Source: Punica granatum
Lineage: Eukaryota > Streptophyta > Magnoliopsida > Myrtales > Lythraceae
Direction: 5' to 3'
NCBI RefSeq assembly: GCF_007655135.1
Contig: NC_045128.1
Coordinates: 5,890,001 to 5,954,000, forward strand
Length of the DNA: 64,000 nt
In this document: positions 32,113 through 45,335 of the stretch, one piece after another
How the letters are laid out: every line of letters starts with the position of its first letter
Position numbering within the stretch: the first letter of the stretch is position 1
Position numbers and translations under genes: made by a program
The notes under the pieces: generated by a model
Seen by the model: only the letters and a program-made list of their open reading frames with translations
Databases searched by the model: none
What the model was told of the DNA's origin: nothing

Positions 32113-34221
32113 ATGGCGCAAGAGATCAAGAAGGAGATGGCCGGTGTTTGGGGTCAGTCGGAAGACGATGTGTCGACAAAGCAATCCCTTCATCGACAGC
32201 CACAGGCCGACTCCGGTGCTGCCCTCCAGTCGTTCCTTGACCGCATCCCCATCAGCTCCCTCCCCGGCATCAATAACTCTCCTGGTAAAGCGTCTTTCGG
32301 TCACTTTCTGCTCCAATCCACATCACTAGATATCGAGTACATCACAAGCCATTCCACACGCTCGTAGTCCATGACCGTGATCTTGGCCTCGGATCGGTGT
32401 CCCATTATTGTTCTCTGCTAATTTTAGTACCTTTCAAGATCATCTGTTGAATGTGTGCTAGGAAGATGTTGTCATGAACTGGGAGGAGATAATAGTAAAT
32501 TTGAAAATTCCCCCTCCATCTCGATACCGAGGCTCGTCATTAACATTCATTTCATTTCGCCTCCCCGGATTTAGCCCAAGTCTTCGAACTGAGGGCCGAT
32601 CATAGCGTGAGAGATGCAGTTTGCTTGCTCTACAAGAACAATGTGTCTGGTGCACCCATCGCAGATGCCCCATCAGACACCGCTAGGAGATTCTCCGACA
32701 GATACATCGGTTTCGTCGATTTGGCGACCCTGGTCCTCTGGTCTCTCGAGGTAAACATAATAGACAAATGACTCGGTTCTGCGGCTATATGGCTAAAGTT
32801 CGAGGATCATTATTAGCTCCTTCGGTACGATCATTTTAGCCAATTAATTTCAAGACGAATGTGATGACCTCTCCCAGGAAATCGAGACGGATCGTAATGC
32901 ACAGCCCTTGGAGGAGCTCAGCCATCAGAATGATGGCCACACCAGTTTCTTCTCCATGTTAGATCAAAATTCTCGAACCCGGCAAACCAAGGTACGAGTG
33001 CCATTTGAATCCTTTTATTCGTAATTGTATTGTGTGTGTGGTTCTGCATTATTCATCCATTGGAGACCTTATATTAACAGGTGATCGAGCTAGCGAAATC
33101 ATTCCTGTTGGACCCCTTTTTGCCTGTTCGGTTAGAAGACTCCCTCTTCCATGTCCTTCTGCTCCTTTCGAAGCATCGTGTGCAGGTTCTTCCAGTCATA
33201 GAGCCGTCCAAGTGTCAAGTCATCGGCTTCGTCACACAGGTATTCTGGAACAACACATATCTTTAATGGAATCTTAGTTCGAGTTCGGCAATTCCGACCT
33301 GACATCGGTTTAACTCTGTGTAATTCCGCCAGAACGCAGTCATACAGTTGCTTCTTCAATCAACCGGACTCGAGTGGTTCGATAGCATTTCAGATCAAGC
33401 CATATCAGAATATAGGTACTTCCACATGAAAGATATGCATCTCGAGCATAATGTTTGATTAAACCGAGTGAGTACGTAATTTATTGATATAGGTTTGAGA
33501 ACGAAGACCATATGGTCTGCGTCTATGAGAACCAAACGGTAGCTGAAGCTCTGCTTACGCTGAGGGAAAACCAGATGGGTGCAATCGCAGTCTTAAACCG
33601 GAAGACGAGGCAGCTCATCGGTTGCTTCCGGAGCAGCGACATCTATCTTCTACTCGACAACGACTATGTTTTCCATTACCGAACGTGAGTTGAGTTGACT
33701 GTACATGCTTATACAGTCGAGCTGAAGAACGATTTTCTGAAGACACTTCCACGTAGCACGCAGGGACACAATACCGAGTCGATTGGTCTCTTATCGCATT
33801 TACGGTTAGCTCATTCCCGGTTTGCAGGAGTATCACTGTTGAAGCCTTCATTCACATGGAGCCAGACGACAATGCACGAGGCGACCCCACGATCGACCAG
33901 GACCTCAGGGCGCTCCTGAAACCTGGGTTGCTTTGCCTCAAGAATGGGTTTTACCCAAGAATGGACTCTCCAATCACCAGCAAGAAGAGCGACACTCTCA
34001 AGCAAGCCATGAAGAAGTTGGAGGAGGCCAAGTGCGACTCCAGCTTCTTACTGGACAACACTGGTGCGGTCCGAGGGGTCCTTACGTCGAGGGACGTGAT
34101 CACCCAGTTCGCTCCGCCCAGCACAGACTCCAGATTCAGAGGAGGTCATGGCTTCTTTGAGTCAGCCCTGGAGCAGACTGGATGTCATGTTGAAGACGGA
34201 CAACTCATCCAAGATAAATGA
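32113..34221 (+). CDS. PV42/SNF4-like protein with CBS domains (SnRK1 gamma-type)
   Basis: Protein of the plant PV42 / SNF4-like group, described as gamma-type partners of SnRK1 kinases that sense adenine nucleotides. Seven exons keep frame: 32113-32284, 32575-32750, 32878-32991, 33081-33239, 33333-33415, 33493-33684, 33828-34221; 429 aa. The N-terminus has the family signature ALQSFLDRIPISSLPGI. Four CBS-like repeats follow, roughly at residues 62-115, 160-225, 235-300 and 335-405. Marker blocks are SVRDAVCLLYKNNVSGAPI, LLLLSKHRVQVLPVIE, AEALLTLRENQMGAIAVL and TLKQAMKKLEEAKCDSSFL. There is no N-terminal carbohydrate-binding module, unlike the beta-gamma subunit SNF4, and it differs from the KING1 type. 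The assignment to PV42 and not another CBS subfamily is by recalled similarity. Same strand as the AGPase gene, 0.8 kb downstream. Confidence 0.88.
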
Positions 34222-34798
34222 TTTCTTTAACCTTCTTGCCGAACAATCCGTTCCTTCGACGTAGTTATTCTTCTCGGACAAATCTTCTACATTGTCAGTC
34301 TTCACAGACGGATCGTCTAATCTTCTGGTTTTGGCATGAGATCAATGAGAATTCCTCATGGTTGGCAATCAAGATGAGATAATTTTCGAGGTTCAGCTCA
34401 TAAGCAAGCGATGAGATCATTATTATGCAGAGAAAAATGGACTGTATTACCGTATTATCCTGCAAAACTCAACAATAACAATTCGGAATATAATTTTTAG
34501 ATAAACACTAGCTCGAGAAATTTCTGCTCTCTTCACATATCTAAAGCCAAACTATGCAATAGTCAAAACCTCCATCAGGAAACGAAAAATTGCAAAGGAG
34601 AAAATTGAAAAATTCCTCGTCCATGCTACAACAGGAATGCAGGTTTCTCTGGAAATAAAACTAAATTTCGTGTATGTCTCGAAGGTTTCTTGCACTCTCA
34701 GATTCTCCATAGTGTCTAGTGCGAGTTTACTACTTCAATGGCCCGAGCTGCTACTTGACTATCAGTATCAGCAGGATTAGCAGTCTTAATCCCATGAT

Positions 34799-37700
34799 CT
34801 ATTTCTTCTTCTTCGACTTGCTGGAAAGAGATTGAGTGTAAGCAGTTCCCTGCAACAATAACACCAAGAAGCGAAACCAGTCCTTTAGAACCATAACAAG
34901 AAGCACAGTTCAAAGTCAAACTGCTCTCCAATATGATCTGCTAAGTGCATAGATGTATAACTTTGAAGGAAAGAAACTGATTGCTTTGTGACCGACATAA
35001 GTGGATTGGTTGAGATATGGCCTTTAAAGAGGACACTATCACAAATTAACATGGAAAACCCAAAGTTTTATAATGGGGATAACTGGCATACCTGAAGCCA
35101 TTCGTCCAAAGATGCATCTGTGGTCTTTGTCCCAACTTCAACCTTTGGTGCTCTCTTGGTTTTCTGCCCAAACATATTGTGGATCAGATGGAAATTGGGA
35201 TAACAAGAAATCACACAAACCAAGACAATTTAAATGCTTGCACCAAAACAAGATTTAGAACCCGCTGAAATTAATTGGCCAATAATAAGAGACAGGAGCA
35301 TTAGAACTCAACTAGAACCTTATAGTGAAATAGATGGTACTAACATGAACTGAGGATATCATCAACAGCCACTTACCAATAATGCCCAGGGACACGCTCT
35401 TAAATGATTTATGCACAGATTTAAGAAAAAGCTACTTCAAAATGATCGGAAACGGTTACCAGAACTCGAGTCTCCCAGAATTCTGCATTTTTTAATCATG
35501 CAGTCATTTGCATCACCATGATAGAATATATGCAGTTACTCAGACAAGTGCTTAAAGGAGCATACAAAGGCATTCTACATGCATAGGTTTGAAGTACTGC
35601 GACTTCATGTAAGTAATGGCCTTTCGCGCGGACTATGTGGAAAAGGCTCATTCATGCTCATGCAAATTTCTGGGCCTAAAGGGTAATCATAAGCCAGGGA
35701 TTGACTCTGAGAGGAGTTAGCTGTTCATGAAATTAAGAGGCACAAAAACAGATAGAAGATTATGCACTTCTTTGTTGTTTACTGGTGTACACTAATAAAT
35801 ACTTGCGCACTCAAAAAGGCATGTAAATGATTAATGGGACCCAATTCAAACTCTTTACCTTGGAGAGGTGCTGTATACGACCATGAACCCATAAACCAAG
35901 GAGGACAAGAAGGGCGATCCCCAATGTGAAAAGAAACACCGATTCCATGCTGATGAAGCCACCAACCTCAACAACCTCGATCGTACCATTGTAGAAGATA
36001 CTCTGATAAGGTTGCTGATCTATTTCGTAGTAAATGGTTCCCACAAGATCAAAATTTCCAGGCTGCAATCATATTTGATCGCTAAGTTAGGAAATGTTTA
36101 TAAGAGGTAGAATTCAGTAAATATACTTTTCAGACTACTATTATATTGATATTATAAATTTTTTTTGACATCTTATTAGTAAGGCAAATATTAAGACAAT
36201 ATTATCAGTTAGTTAGATTAAACATACATTTTGTCAACACCTTGATAGACAATGATCATTATCAGTTAATAGAGTCAATTGATTAACATAAGCCCAGTTT
36301 TACATTGCTTATTATTATGGAAGATAGTTTGAAACCAAATTTAAAACTACATAAGAACAAATCAAAACAATCTCTGGATCCATACTGCCAAGTCCTCTGG
36401 ACTTAATTTTCAAAACATTACATGGATAAATTTCATTTACTCCTTCCTTTTTCGAGGTGAGCATTAGCATGTCTCATTATTGGAAGGCCAAAAGATCAGG
36501 GAAGGTAATAGCCGACGATCAACAAAAGAACATTCAGGAGATAACCGAGAAATCCAATATGCATTTAAGAGAAGTTAATACCTGCAAGTATTTACTGACA
36601 GCAAAAATGTAAGGGAAGGTGGCCTGTGTAGAAGCTGGAACTGATGCGTTATTGAAAGCCTGCAATTAATCAGATTGCGGATGCTATTTTGGTAAGAAAA
36701 TTCGAGTTGAAAAGATAACGAGTTTTTTAAATGCAAACTCCAACTATAGGTATCGTCCAAAACCAGGTAGCTTCTTGAGTGGTCTACAGTCTAGAATAGT
36801 GAACTGGCACACTTCAAAGTGAGAATACTAAGTCAGGTGACAATTTTTCTTAAAATGTTACCATGCTTTTCTAAATGCAATCCCCAAATATGAATAGATG
36901 CAAAAATCAGTTGTTTCTTCAGCGATTGCGGACTATGGAACAGTGAACTGGCAAGTTACAGTCTCTGTAAGGTAACATTTTGGGATCCTTTCTTCACATT
37001 TTTTTTGGATCGAATCCAGCATTCCCTTCATTCATTAAAAAACGATCCAATAAAATAAGCCTAAATCAGGCCTAATACAAACAGGAGTGATCCTTACCTC
37101 ACATTAAAGACGTGCATTGGAATTAAAAGCGCAAAAGCAATTAAGTTCGAGAGATTACCTGAGCAGTGAGGTTTTGAACCAGTAGATTATGATCAAATGG
37201 AAGATGAACACTGGCCCTGACCGCGATTACATTCAAGCTCAATTCACCTATAATTGGCATCAAAGGAAAATGGGGCCTTCGTTCAACTTAGACAAATATG
37301 ACATAGTAAACCAAGTAAAAAATTATTAGGAAAGTCACAGATGCCTAAGAACCTTCAGAAAAAGGCAATGGTAGATGACTGGATGTTGTATGCAAGTGAG
37401 ATAATACAGAATATGGAACAAGCTAATAATTTGCGACTCTGCCTAAATGAAGTAATAAAAAAGAACATGACAGAAAAGGACTCGATCCATTTACCATCAT
37501 TTTTCATTCCAACTAGTAATTCTGTCTCTTCTCCGGCTGGGACCACTGCAAAATGTAATCTGTTATAAAGCGGAAGCCCGAGAGACTAAACATCCATATC
37601 CACCTACAGACAAATTATACTCACATCGTGCTCCATTCTTCGGGAAAATGCAAACAGTTTCAACCCCAGGAGCTGGACTTAAGTTCCCATCACCAAAAGC

Positions 37701-38411
37701 TTGCGCGTCCTCACCCACAATTCCAAGCTCACCACCTTCTTCAGAAGTCTCTGTATCTTCAGGCTCTGAATCCGTTTCACACCTGGCAACTGTTCAGCAA
37801 ACAAACGGTTAGATAACACATCAACACATTGAATTCTCATGCATGTAACTGCCCGTTATGGATCGAATCATTATCGCTACCTAACTCAAGAGGGCTAAAT
37901 CTTTAAAGGCAAGCATAACCATCTATCCCATATGTGAGAAAGCCAACGTCGTCCAATGAATGGCGAAAGCACTATACAAACTTGACTCGATTATTATCCT
38001 GAAAGACTTAAAGACGGAAACTTTATCACCCCCGGAACAAACTTCCGTAACTATAGATTAAAAGAGAAGCTTTTCACGCAAAAACTGCATGAAGAAGGTA
38101 AACCGAAGCTCCCATCAAACCTCACTTCCATCAGATCGAAACGATCGGGCCATGCAAGGAGACGAGCAGAGAACCCATAGGAGCAGTATTTACGAGCTCA
38201 AAGAAGAAATCGACCGAAGTTCAGTAACGAAATTCACAGAGCGATCGAATCAGCGATTGCAAATTAGAGCACGAGACTGTGGTCACAGGTGCGAGCAGAT
38301 GAACGGATCTAGATCTGAAGCTGGGGATAGGAGCACACCTTGGAGGAGGAAAGGGGACGCGAGGAGGAGAAGGGCGAGGAAGAAAGCCCGGACGTTCTTC
38401 GCCATCGCCAT
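34799..38411 (-). CDS. Translocon-associated protein subunit alpha (TRAP-alpha / SSR1)
   Basis: ER membrane protein of the TRAP complex that sits beside the Sec61 channel. Eight exons on the minus strand, transcription order: 38411-38339, 37789-37625, 37545-37495, 37247-37159, 36659-36582, 36062-35859, 35163-35092, 34849-34799; 260 aa, normal for plants. Features: signal peptide (MAMAKNVRAFFLALLLLASP) ending near VARC; an acidic lumenal segment about residues 31-58; GVETVCIFPKN and VPAGEETELLVG blocks; three N-glycosylation sequons (NLT, NAS, NGT); one membrane span about 194-213 (VFLFTLGIALLVLLGLWV); a basic cytosolic tail ending SKKKK, compatible with a dilysine ER-retrieval signal. Convergent with the CBS gene (578 bp between stops) and divergent from SPB1 (1.4 kb). 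Confidence 0.95.
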
Positions 38412-39740
38412 GCCGAGGGGTTTGCTCTTTACGGGTCAAATGTTGATTTGGCTTCAATTCAATGGCTCTCTCCGTCCGTGAAGACTTTCTGATATTTTAC
38501 ACAGACAGACGACGAAGCCAAACTCCGACAGGACAAATGGAGTGGATTTGCTTTTTGCACCCCAAACTTCCTTTTGATAACACTTTGGTCCCTATAGTTG
38601 TACGTATTATCCAATCAGGATTCAGCACTCATAAGTTACAAATACGAAATCATATGTTTTTTGAGTCGAACGTGCACCATGAAGCTTTTATACTTTATTT
38701 GGATTGGAAGGACATGAAGGTAAAGGAAAGGGAGGGAAGATAAAAATTTTCATATATCCATTTCCCCCTATCCAAACAAAAAGTGCTTTAAAAAGTGCGA
38801 ACATCACAAATATGTAGTAAATAACTTATTATTTGTCCACCATTATCGTCCTTAACTAGTACGTTACTAGTGATACTTGAAAATACTACTATGTGTTTGT
38901 TAGTGTTTTGTTTGTATCAAATGCGAATGGAAAGTATTAGTAAAATTCATGTGATAAATAATTAGGCAGTCGTCGGTCGTGGTTATTTGTAATTGGTAAA
39001 GCATTATCAATTTCTAAAGACATTGAAAGAGAATAATGCCTCATAAATTGAGCACTCATACATATCTTTGAGTCCACATCCCTAACATTGGCACCGTTCT
39101 CTTGGTAGAGATAACTTTGGAGTATCAACTCCCACGTTGAAAATAGACGATGACCTTGGTGAGTTTAGAAGATCACGAGCCATTGTTTTCTCTTAGGAAA
39201 AATATAATATCCATTCAAAGCAAACAATATCTTAAAGCAGAATTTCGGATGGCATTTGATATGAGATAATGTAAGTAGATTACTAGCAATGTTGGATCAA
39301 ATTGCCTAGACTCATAAAATTGCTCCGTGAGGGGTGTTTATAGATTACCATCTTTGTAACAACCTTCAAACACTGGAATATATCGAGCATTAGAATCATA
39401 TCAAACTGAGTTTTGATACCACTCTAAAGCGTCTTCTCGCCTAAAGCAATCTCTCTCTCCCCCTATCGAGAGTGCCTTGGCCCTACCAATTTCTATTCAA
39501 CATTTAATTGGTACAAAACTAAATTGATAGTAATTGAGATTGTCAGTAATTTTAATTTGGTAATGCCCCAAACGCCGGTACGCCACCTCAGTGTCACGGA
39601 TCCATAGATTAGTCAAAGTACTAATTGAAAAATGAAAACTACGCATAAAGTTGTGGATGGAGAAATAGAAAGAGAGCGCGGGGAAGAACTGGACTGGAGT
39701 TGCAAAGGCGCTGAAACTCAGGGGCCAAAATTGCAAACTG
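38412..39740. other. Divergent intergenic region between TRAP-alpha and SPB1
   Basis: Holds both promoters. Near 38690-38770 an imperfect foldback (TTTGGATTGGAAGGACATGAAGG against a right arm reading TCCATTTCCCCCTATCCAAACA) may be a small MITE. Near 39409-39425 a minus-strand GTGGTATCAAAAC resembles a retrotransposon primer site, a possible LTR fragment. Otherwise no gene. Confidence 0.4.
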
Positions 39741-39743
39741 AAG

Positions 39744-39804
39744 TATAAAAGGGGCTCCAACCAACCAGCAGCTACTCCAAAACCCTTACGCTGCCAAAAC
39801 CCTA
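39744..39804 (+). promoter_or_regulatory. SPB1 core promoter: TATA box and telo-box
   Basis: TATAAAA at 39744-39750 lies 76 bp before the start codon. AAACCCTA (a plant telo-box) lies at 39797-39804 in the leader. Telo-boxes are a known feature of plant promoters for ribosomal proteins and ribosome-biogenesis factors, which fits the gene. Binding here is not shown. Confidence 0.7.
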
Positions 39805-39825
39805 GCTAGAGGAAGAAGAACCGCC

Positions 39826-42800
39826 ATGGGCAAAGTCAAGGGGAAGCACCGTTTGGACAAGTTCTACCGGCTAGCCAAGGAGCACGGCTACCGGTCCCGA
39901 GCCTCATGGAAGCTTGTCCAGCTCGACTCCAAGTTCGGTTTGCTCCGGTCATCTCACGCCGTCCTCGACCTCTGCGCCGCCCCGGGTGGTTGGATGCAGG
40001 TGGCGGTGCAGCGCGTCCCTGTCGGCAGCCTCGTCATCGGCATCGACTTGGTCCCCATCGCCCCGATCCGAGGCGCCATTTCGATCGAGCAGGACATCAC
40101 GAAGCCCGAGTGCAGTAAGAGGGTCAAGAATCTGATGGGGGAGCGCGGGGTCCGGGCCTTCGATCTGGTGCTCCACGACGGGTCCCCGAACGTGGGAGGG
40201 GCATGGGCTCAGGAGGCAATGAGCCAGAATGCTCTGGTTATCGATGCCGTGAAGTTGGCCACACAGTTTTTGGCTCCAAAGGGCAATTTCGTGACTAAAG
40301 TATGTGTTTTTCGTCGTTCTTTGCTGCTTCTAATGCTGCAAGAAATCGTACATTGATGTTGTTTTCGTTGGGGCTATGTTTTGTTGCTGTTCTGTCTGTC
40401 TGTCTTGTTTATCAAGAAGTTAGCACCTGACAGAGGGTTGCCTGTGTATTATATTGGGTTGAATTGCCCTTATATAGGAAGGAAGAAATCGATGTCGAAA
40501 GAATTGAATTTTACTTCTCGGAGCTGCCTGAGGTGAGGGTTGTTCCTCAGGAGCTCTACGGATGGAATTTCCCTTGCCGATTGGAGGTTTTTCAGTGTTG
40601 GAGGAGACGGTGCTTGGCGATGCATTGCGTATCTTATAGATGTGTTCTTCAGTAGGCCTGCTTGGTTATCATTACACTCCTATAGAGTTATTTATATTCT
40701 TTGACCCGTTAGAAGCAGCCGGTGATCAGCATCCTTGTTGTTTGGACTAGGATTCAACAATATTATTACATTAGAGGGCTATTTTTATTGAAGATGGATG
40801 TCTTGATAATTAGAATTTTCAGCAAAGGAAATTAGTCCAACTTCATTTAGCATTTTGAATATTCTGAAGTTCAGAAGATTGTCCATGAATTTGATAATCT
40901 CTATATCTAGGAACAAAGTACTGTTTTTCTCAATTTAGGTTCTTTTCCTCTTTTTAACACGTGATGGCTGATCATTAATTTGTCTTTGGTACCAGGTTTT
41001 CAGGTCCCAGGACTATAATTCTGTTCTCTACTGTCTCAAGCAGGTATTATATGGCTGCATAGTGAGGTTACTGTTGTTTTATATATCCCTGGACCCGGTT
41101 TGATTGATGTTTCTACACAGCTGTTTGAAAAAGTAGAGGTGGATAAACCGGCAGCTAGTCGTTCAACATCTGCTGAGATATTTGTTTTGGGCCTGAAGTA
41201 CAAAGCTCCGGCAAAAATTGATCCAAGGCTTCTTGATGTGAAGCATCTATTTCAAGGTTCTATTGAGCCTCCTAAGAAGGTAGTTTTTCTATTGAAGTCC
41301 TTATAATAATCGTTGGTGCCATCTCTTTGCTTTATCTTAGAATTTTTGTATCAACTTTATTTATCTTTGGTATAGGTGGTTGATGTTCTTAGAGGAACAA
41401 AGCAAAAGAGACACCGCGATGGGTAAGCCTTCCCTGACTGGAACTTATGAAGTTTTCGATGCTCTCATCTTTGCATAATTAAAGAGAAGTAAAGTAATGT
41501 TGACCTGCTATCAATATGATGGGAATATGGGTTGGTTAATGTTTAATCTTCTTTGTAGGGTTGTAATGTAAGATCAAAGATTCTTTATCGTAACTTTTTC
41601 AATCCTGTTTGAGTGGCTTGGTTCTCAACGTACCGTGACTTTAGTCTCTTTTGAACTCTATGAAACTGATACTGGGTAGCTTTTCTCCTAAGTTACTTTT
41701 GTATTGCATAATTTATGTTGCCACTATGTGATCTTACAAATGTGAGTTTTTGTCGATTCTTGTTCTAGATATGAAGATGGAGACACTACTTTGAGGAAAG
41801 TTTCTTCAGCTGCAGACTTTATATGGTCTGACTCTCCTCTTGAGATACTTGGTACAGTAAATTTCATATCATTTGATGCTCCAGCTTCCGTGCCAATCAA
41901 GGAGCATGCATTAACAACTGAGGAGGTAGGCTTTTCCTTCTCCCTACATTTGGTCTCATCTATAGTCCTCTCTTGGTTTCTCACATTAGTCTACTGTCAG
42001 GTGAAACATCTATGCGACGATTTGCGTGTTCTTGGGAAGCAAGATTTTAAGCATCTATTGAAGTATGAGAATTCATCTTTCCGTTGCTCTCCGATCAAAA
42101 TCATCACTATGTTGTCATTCTTTTGATTATCAATTTTAAAATCATCTTCTAACATGCTTAACTCTCCTCTTGTAATATAGGTGGAGAATGAATCTTAGGA
42201 AGGCACTCTCTCCCTCCCAAAAAGCTTCTGCTAGTCCCGCAAACATTGATAATCAGGATGAAAATAAGGAAGATGAAGATGATAAGATACTAAATGAGAT
42301 GGAGGAATTGACATATGCTATGGAGCGCAAGAAAAAACATGCAAAGAAACTTATTTCAAAGAGGCGAGCCAAGGTGCGGCTTCTTATCTTAAGCTTTTAG
42401 AATACTTTGGGTGTGATCTGGGTCCTATTGCTAGCAAATGATTCATACCAATTTAAATTTTTCAGGACAAGGCAAGGAAGGCTACAGGAATGCAAATAGA
42501 TGCATTGGAAGATGGATACATTGATCATGAGTTGTTTTCTCTTTCCTCCATCAAGGTCAGTTTATCATCCCATGCATCCTGTATTGTTTTATAAAGCTGG
42601 ACTATAGTGTATGCATTTGAGCAATATTTGCAGCTACTCTCTCTCCTTAGGCTGCAAATGTGATGGGCAAAAATGATCCACTCTTCTTTTTTTTCCTGGT
42701 GGTTAGCTGGAGATACAAATGGAGCTAAAGTGGTTCGAACTTGCTTATTTTTATGCTCTTCTATTGTTTTAATTGCTGAAGTAGTTTAATAACAAATTTC

Positions 42801-44490
42801 AGAATAAGATTTCTATCTGCAAATTCACTGAAATCCTAAATATTCACCAGCCTTCTTCTCATGCATGCATTTCAAAATGCTTCTACTGATCAACCCGGGT
42901 TGCATTTCATGAATTAATCCTATAATTAGTAATATTTTTGTTGGTGATGTTAATTGTATTGAGTCCATAAAGCAAGCCCTTCATATAATTGCTTTCTTTA
43001 AATCCCTTTCCGTTTATATAATGGTCCTTCAGGGGAAAAAGGATTTGGTTGCTGTTGATTCAACCTCACCTGAAGAAGAGAACCGAAACTTGAAGGATAG
43101 TGACGATGAAGATATTCATAAGGAATCTCGGGGACAATCTTCCAGTGATTTAGATTCAGATGAAGAGCGCAGGAGGTAATTTCGTCTTTGCTGATGGCTA
43201 AGCTAGCATTTGTTCATGTCAATATTGCTGCTGACACCGAGATGTTATGTTGTCTTGGTAGATATGATGAGCAAATGGAAGAATTTCTCGATCAGGCGTA
43301 TGAACGTTTTTTGGCCAGAAAAGAGGGCAGTTCCAAACAGCGGAAGCGTGCAAGGCAAGCATATGCTGACAAGGAAAAACTTTTAGAGGTAGGAAGCTAC
43401 TATATTTGCATGTTGGTAGAATACGCAACCCATCTCTTGGTGAACAAATAGGTTAATAAGTTGTTTATTTGGTTCTCAGGGAGGTGATGATCATGAGGGT
43501 ATTTGTTCTGAAAATGAGTCGGACAAAGAGGGGACTGATAACGAGTCTAATCCCCTCATGGTATCACTTGACGATGGAGAAAAGCCTTCTCAAGAGGAGA
43601 TCACAAACAAGTGGTTCAGTCAAGATATCTTTGTCGAAGCAGCGGAAGGAGGGGATTTTGAGGTGTCTTATCATAGCGATGAAAATGAGATGCAAGTAGA
43701 CCGACCTGTGGACAAAAAGCTATCTTTGCCTGATAAGATGGTCAAAGATAAGAAGACAAGTCAAGCTTCCAAGGAAAAAGATGATTTTGAGATAGTACCT
43801 GCTCCTTCTACAGACACAAGTGACAGCTCATCATCCGATGAATCTGATGATGAAGATGTTGAAACCAAGGCCGAGATCTTGGCCTGTGCAAAGAAGATGC
43901 TGAGGAAGAAGCAAAGAGAGCAAATTCTTGATGATGCCTACAACAAGTACATGTTCGATGACGAGGGTTTGCCCCAGTGGTTCTTGGACGAGGAGAGGAG
44001 GCACCGCCAGCCCATTAAGCCCGTGACTAAGGAGGAGGTTGCGGCAATGAGGGCCCAGTTCAAGGAGATCAATGCCCGACCAGCTAAGAAGGTGGCTGAG
44101 GCGAAAGCCCGGAAGAAGCAGGCTGCCATGAGGAAACTCGAGAAGGTAAGGAAGAAGGCCAACTCCATATCAGGCCAGGAAGATATTTCCGACCGGTCGA
44201 AGAGGAAGATGATCGACCAACTTTACAAGAAGGCTGTGCCCAAGAAGCCTCAGAAGGAATACGTGGTAGCTAAGAAGGGAGTTCAGGTCAGAGCTGGTAA
44301 GGGGAAAGTCCTTGTTGATCGGAGGATGAAGAAGGATGCCAGGAAAAGCGGCATGGGAAAGGCTGGGAAAGGCAGCTCAAAGAAGGGAAAAAATGTTAAG
44401 GCTAAAGGAGGTAAAGGGTCCGGGAAGGGACCTGCGATGAAAGGGAAGAAGGGGGGAGGAAAGTCGAAGAAGATGGGAGTCCGTGATTGA
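39826..44490 (+). CDS. SPB1: SPB1-type AdoMet-dependent rRNA 2'-O-methyltransferase
   Basis: Nucleolar FtsJ-family enzyme; yeast Spb1 methylates the ribose of a 25S rRNA A-loop nucleotide and acts in 60S assembly. Eleven exons keep frame: 39826-40299, 40996-41043, 41121-41279, 41376-41422, 41769-41925, 42001-42062, 42181-42373, 42466-42555, 43033-43175, 43262-43388, 43480-44490; 836 aa, close to plant homologues. FtsJ domain (residues about 20-200) has the AdoMet motif LDLCAAPGGW and the catalytic tetrad K29, D118, K158, E193. A middle domain follows (about 230-380; DFIWSDSPLEIL, KHLLKWRMNLRK), then acidic/coiled stretches, then the Spb1 C-terminal domain (LPQWFLDEE, PVTKEE, KKVAEAKARKK, RSKRKMIDQLYKKA). 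The last 60 residues are Lys/Gly-rich, typical of nucleolar tails. Start is the first ATG after the leader. Confidence 0.96.
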
Positions 44491-44924
44491 GGCAAGGTAA
44501 ACTCAGGCCATGTAACAAAATTTTGATCGGTTATCTCGTGTATTCGTTATACCCATCATGCCCTTGGAATTCCTAAAACTACTTTGTTAAGAAGATCTCT
44601 GAGGTTTTAAGTTAATGAAATGGAAGTATGAGCTAGATTTTGATTGATGTCATTTGAGTTTTAATTTGAAAGATAGTTCTTCCCCAACTGAGACTATTAT
44701 GATCGATTAGTAGTAGTGTTTGAAATTCAGTGAGGTTCACCTGATTCCTTTGCTTTGTGATATCATTACAATTGATCATCAATTGCGTTATGAGACAATT
44801 ACCTGATCCTGTTGCTTGGGTTGCCAAACTAAGGCCTAGATTCGAAGACCACGTGATGCTGATGATCCCAGACATTGTATGTTATAGACAGTTGAAATTA
44901 CTATCTGGTTACGAATTGAAGAAA

Positions 44925-45335
44925 GGAGCAGATGGCTCTGCCCAAGAAGCCTAGGAAGGAAAACCTCGTCAGGAAGAAGGGGAATCGGCCTAAGCCGGTA
45001 AAAAGGGAAGTACACTCCTTGTTGATGAGAAGAGAAGGAAGATACAAGGAAATGCGGGATGGGGAAGGCCGGCAAAGCAGCTCAAACAAAGGGGGAGAAT
45101 GTTAGGATCAGGTAGGAATGGGGTCACCGAATCCCAAAATTTGGTCGTTACAGAAAATTTGTGAGGTATGAAGTTACGAAAGTGAAGTATTAGCTAGATC
45201 CCAATTGATTCTGCCCTCTACTGTTATCAGCTTTCGGACACACACCGTGCGATTTTACACGAGAGATAATTCCCCAACCGAGATATTCCCGTCTGACTGT
45301 TAGTGTTATTCTCTGCATTTCAGTGCAGTCCAAGT
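44925..45335 (+). pseudogene. Decayed partial duplicate of the SPB1 3' end
   Basis: Non-coding remnant, same orientation, about 430 bp after the SPB1 stop. The stretch CCCAAGAAGCCTAGGAAGGA parallels CCCAAGAAGCCTCAGAAGGA in the last SPB1 exon. GGGGAAGGCCGGCAAAGCAGCTCAAA parallels the Lys/Gly tail. Beyond the stop, GAGGTATGAAGTTACGAAAGTGAAGTAT-AGCTAGAT and TTCCCCAACCGAGA match the SPB1 3' UTR at 44600-44690. The copy therefore includes coding tail plus untranslated region and carries several indels. Confidence 0.8.
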
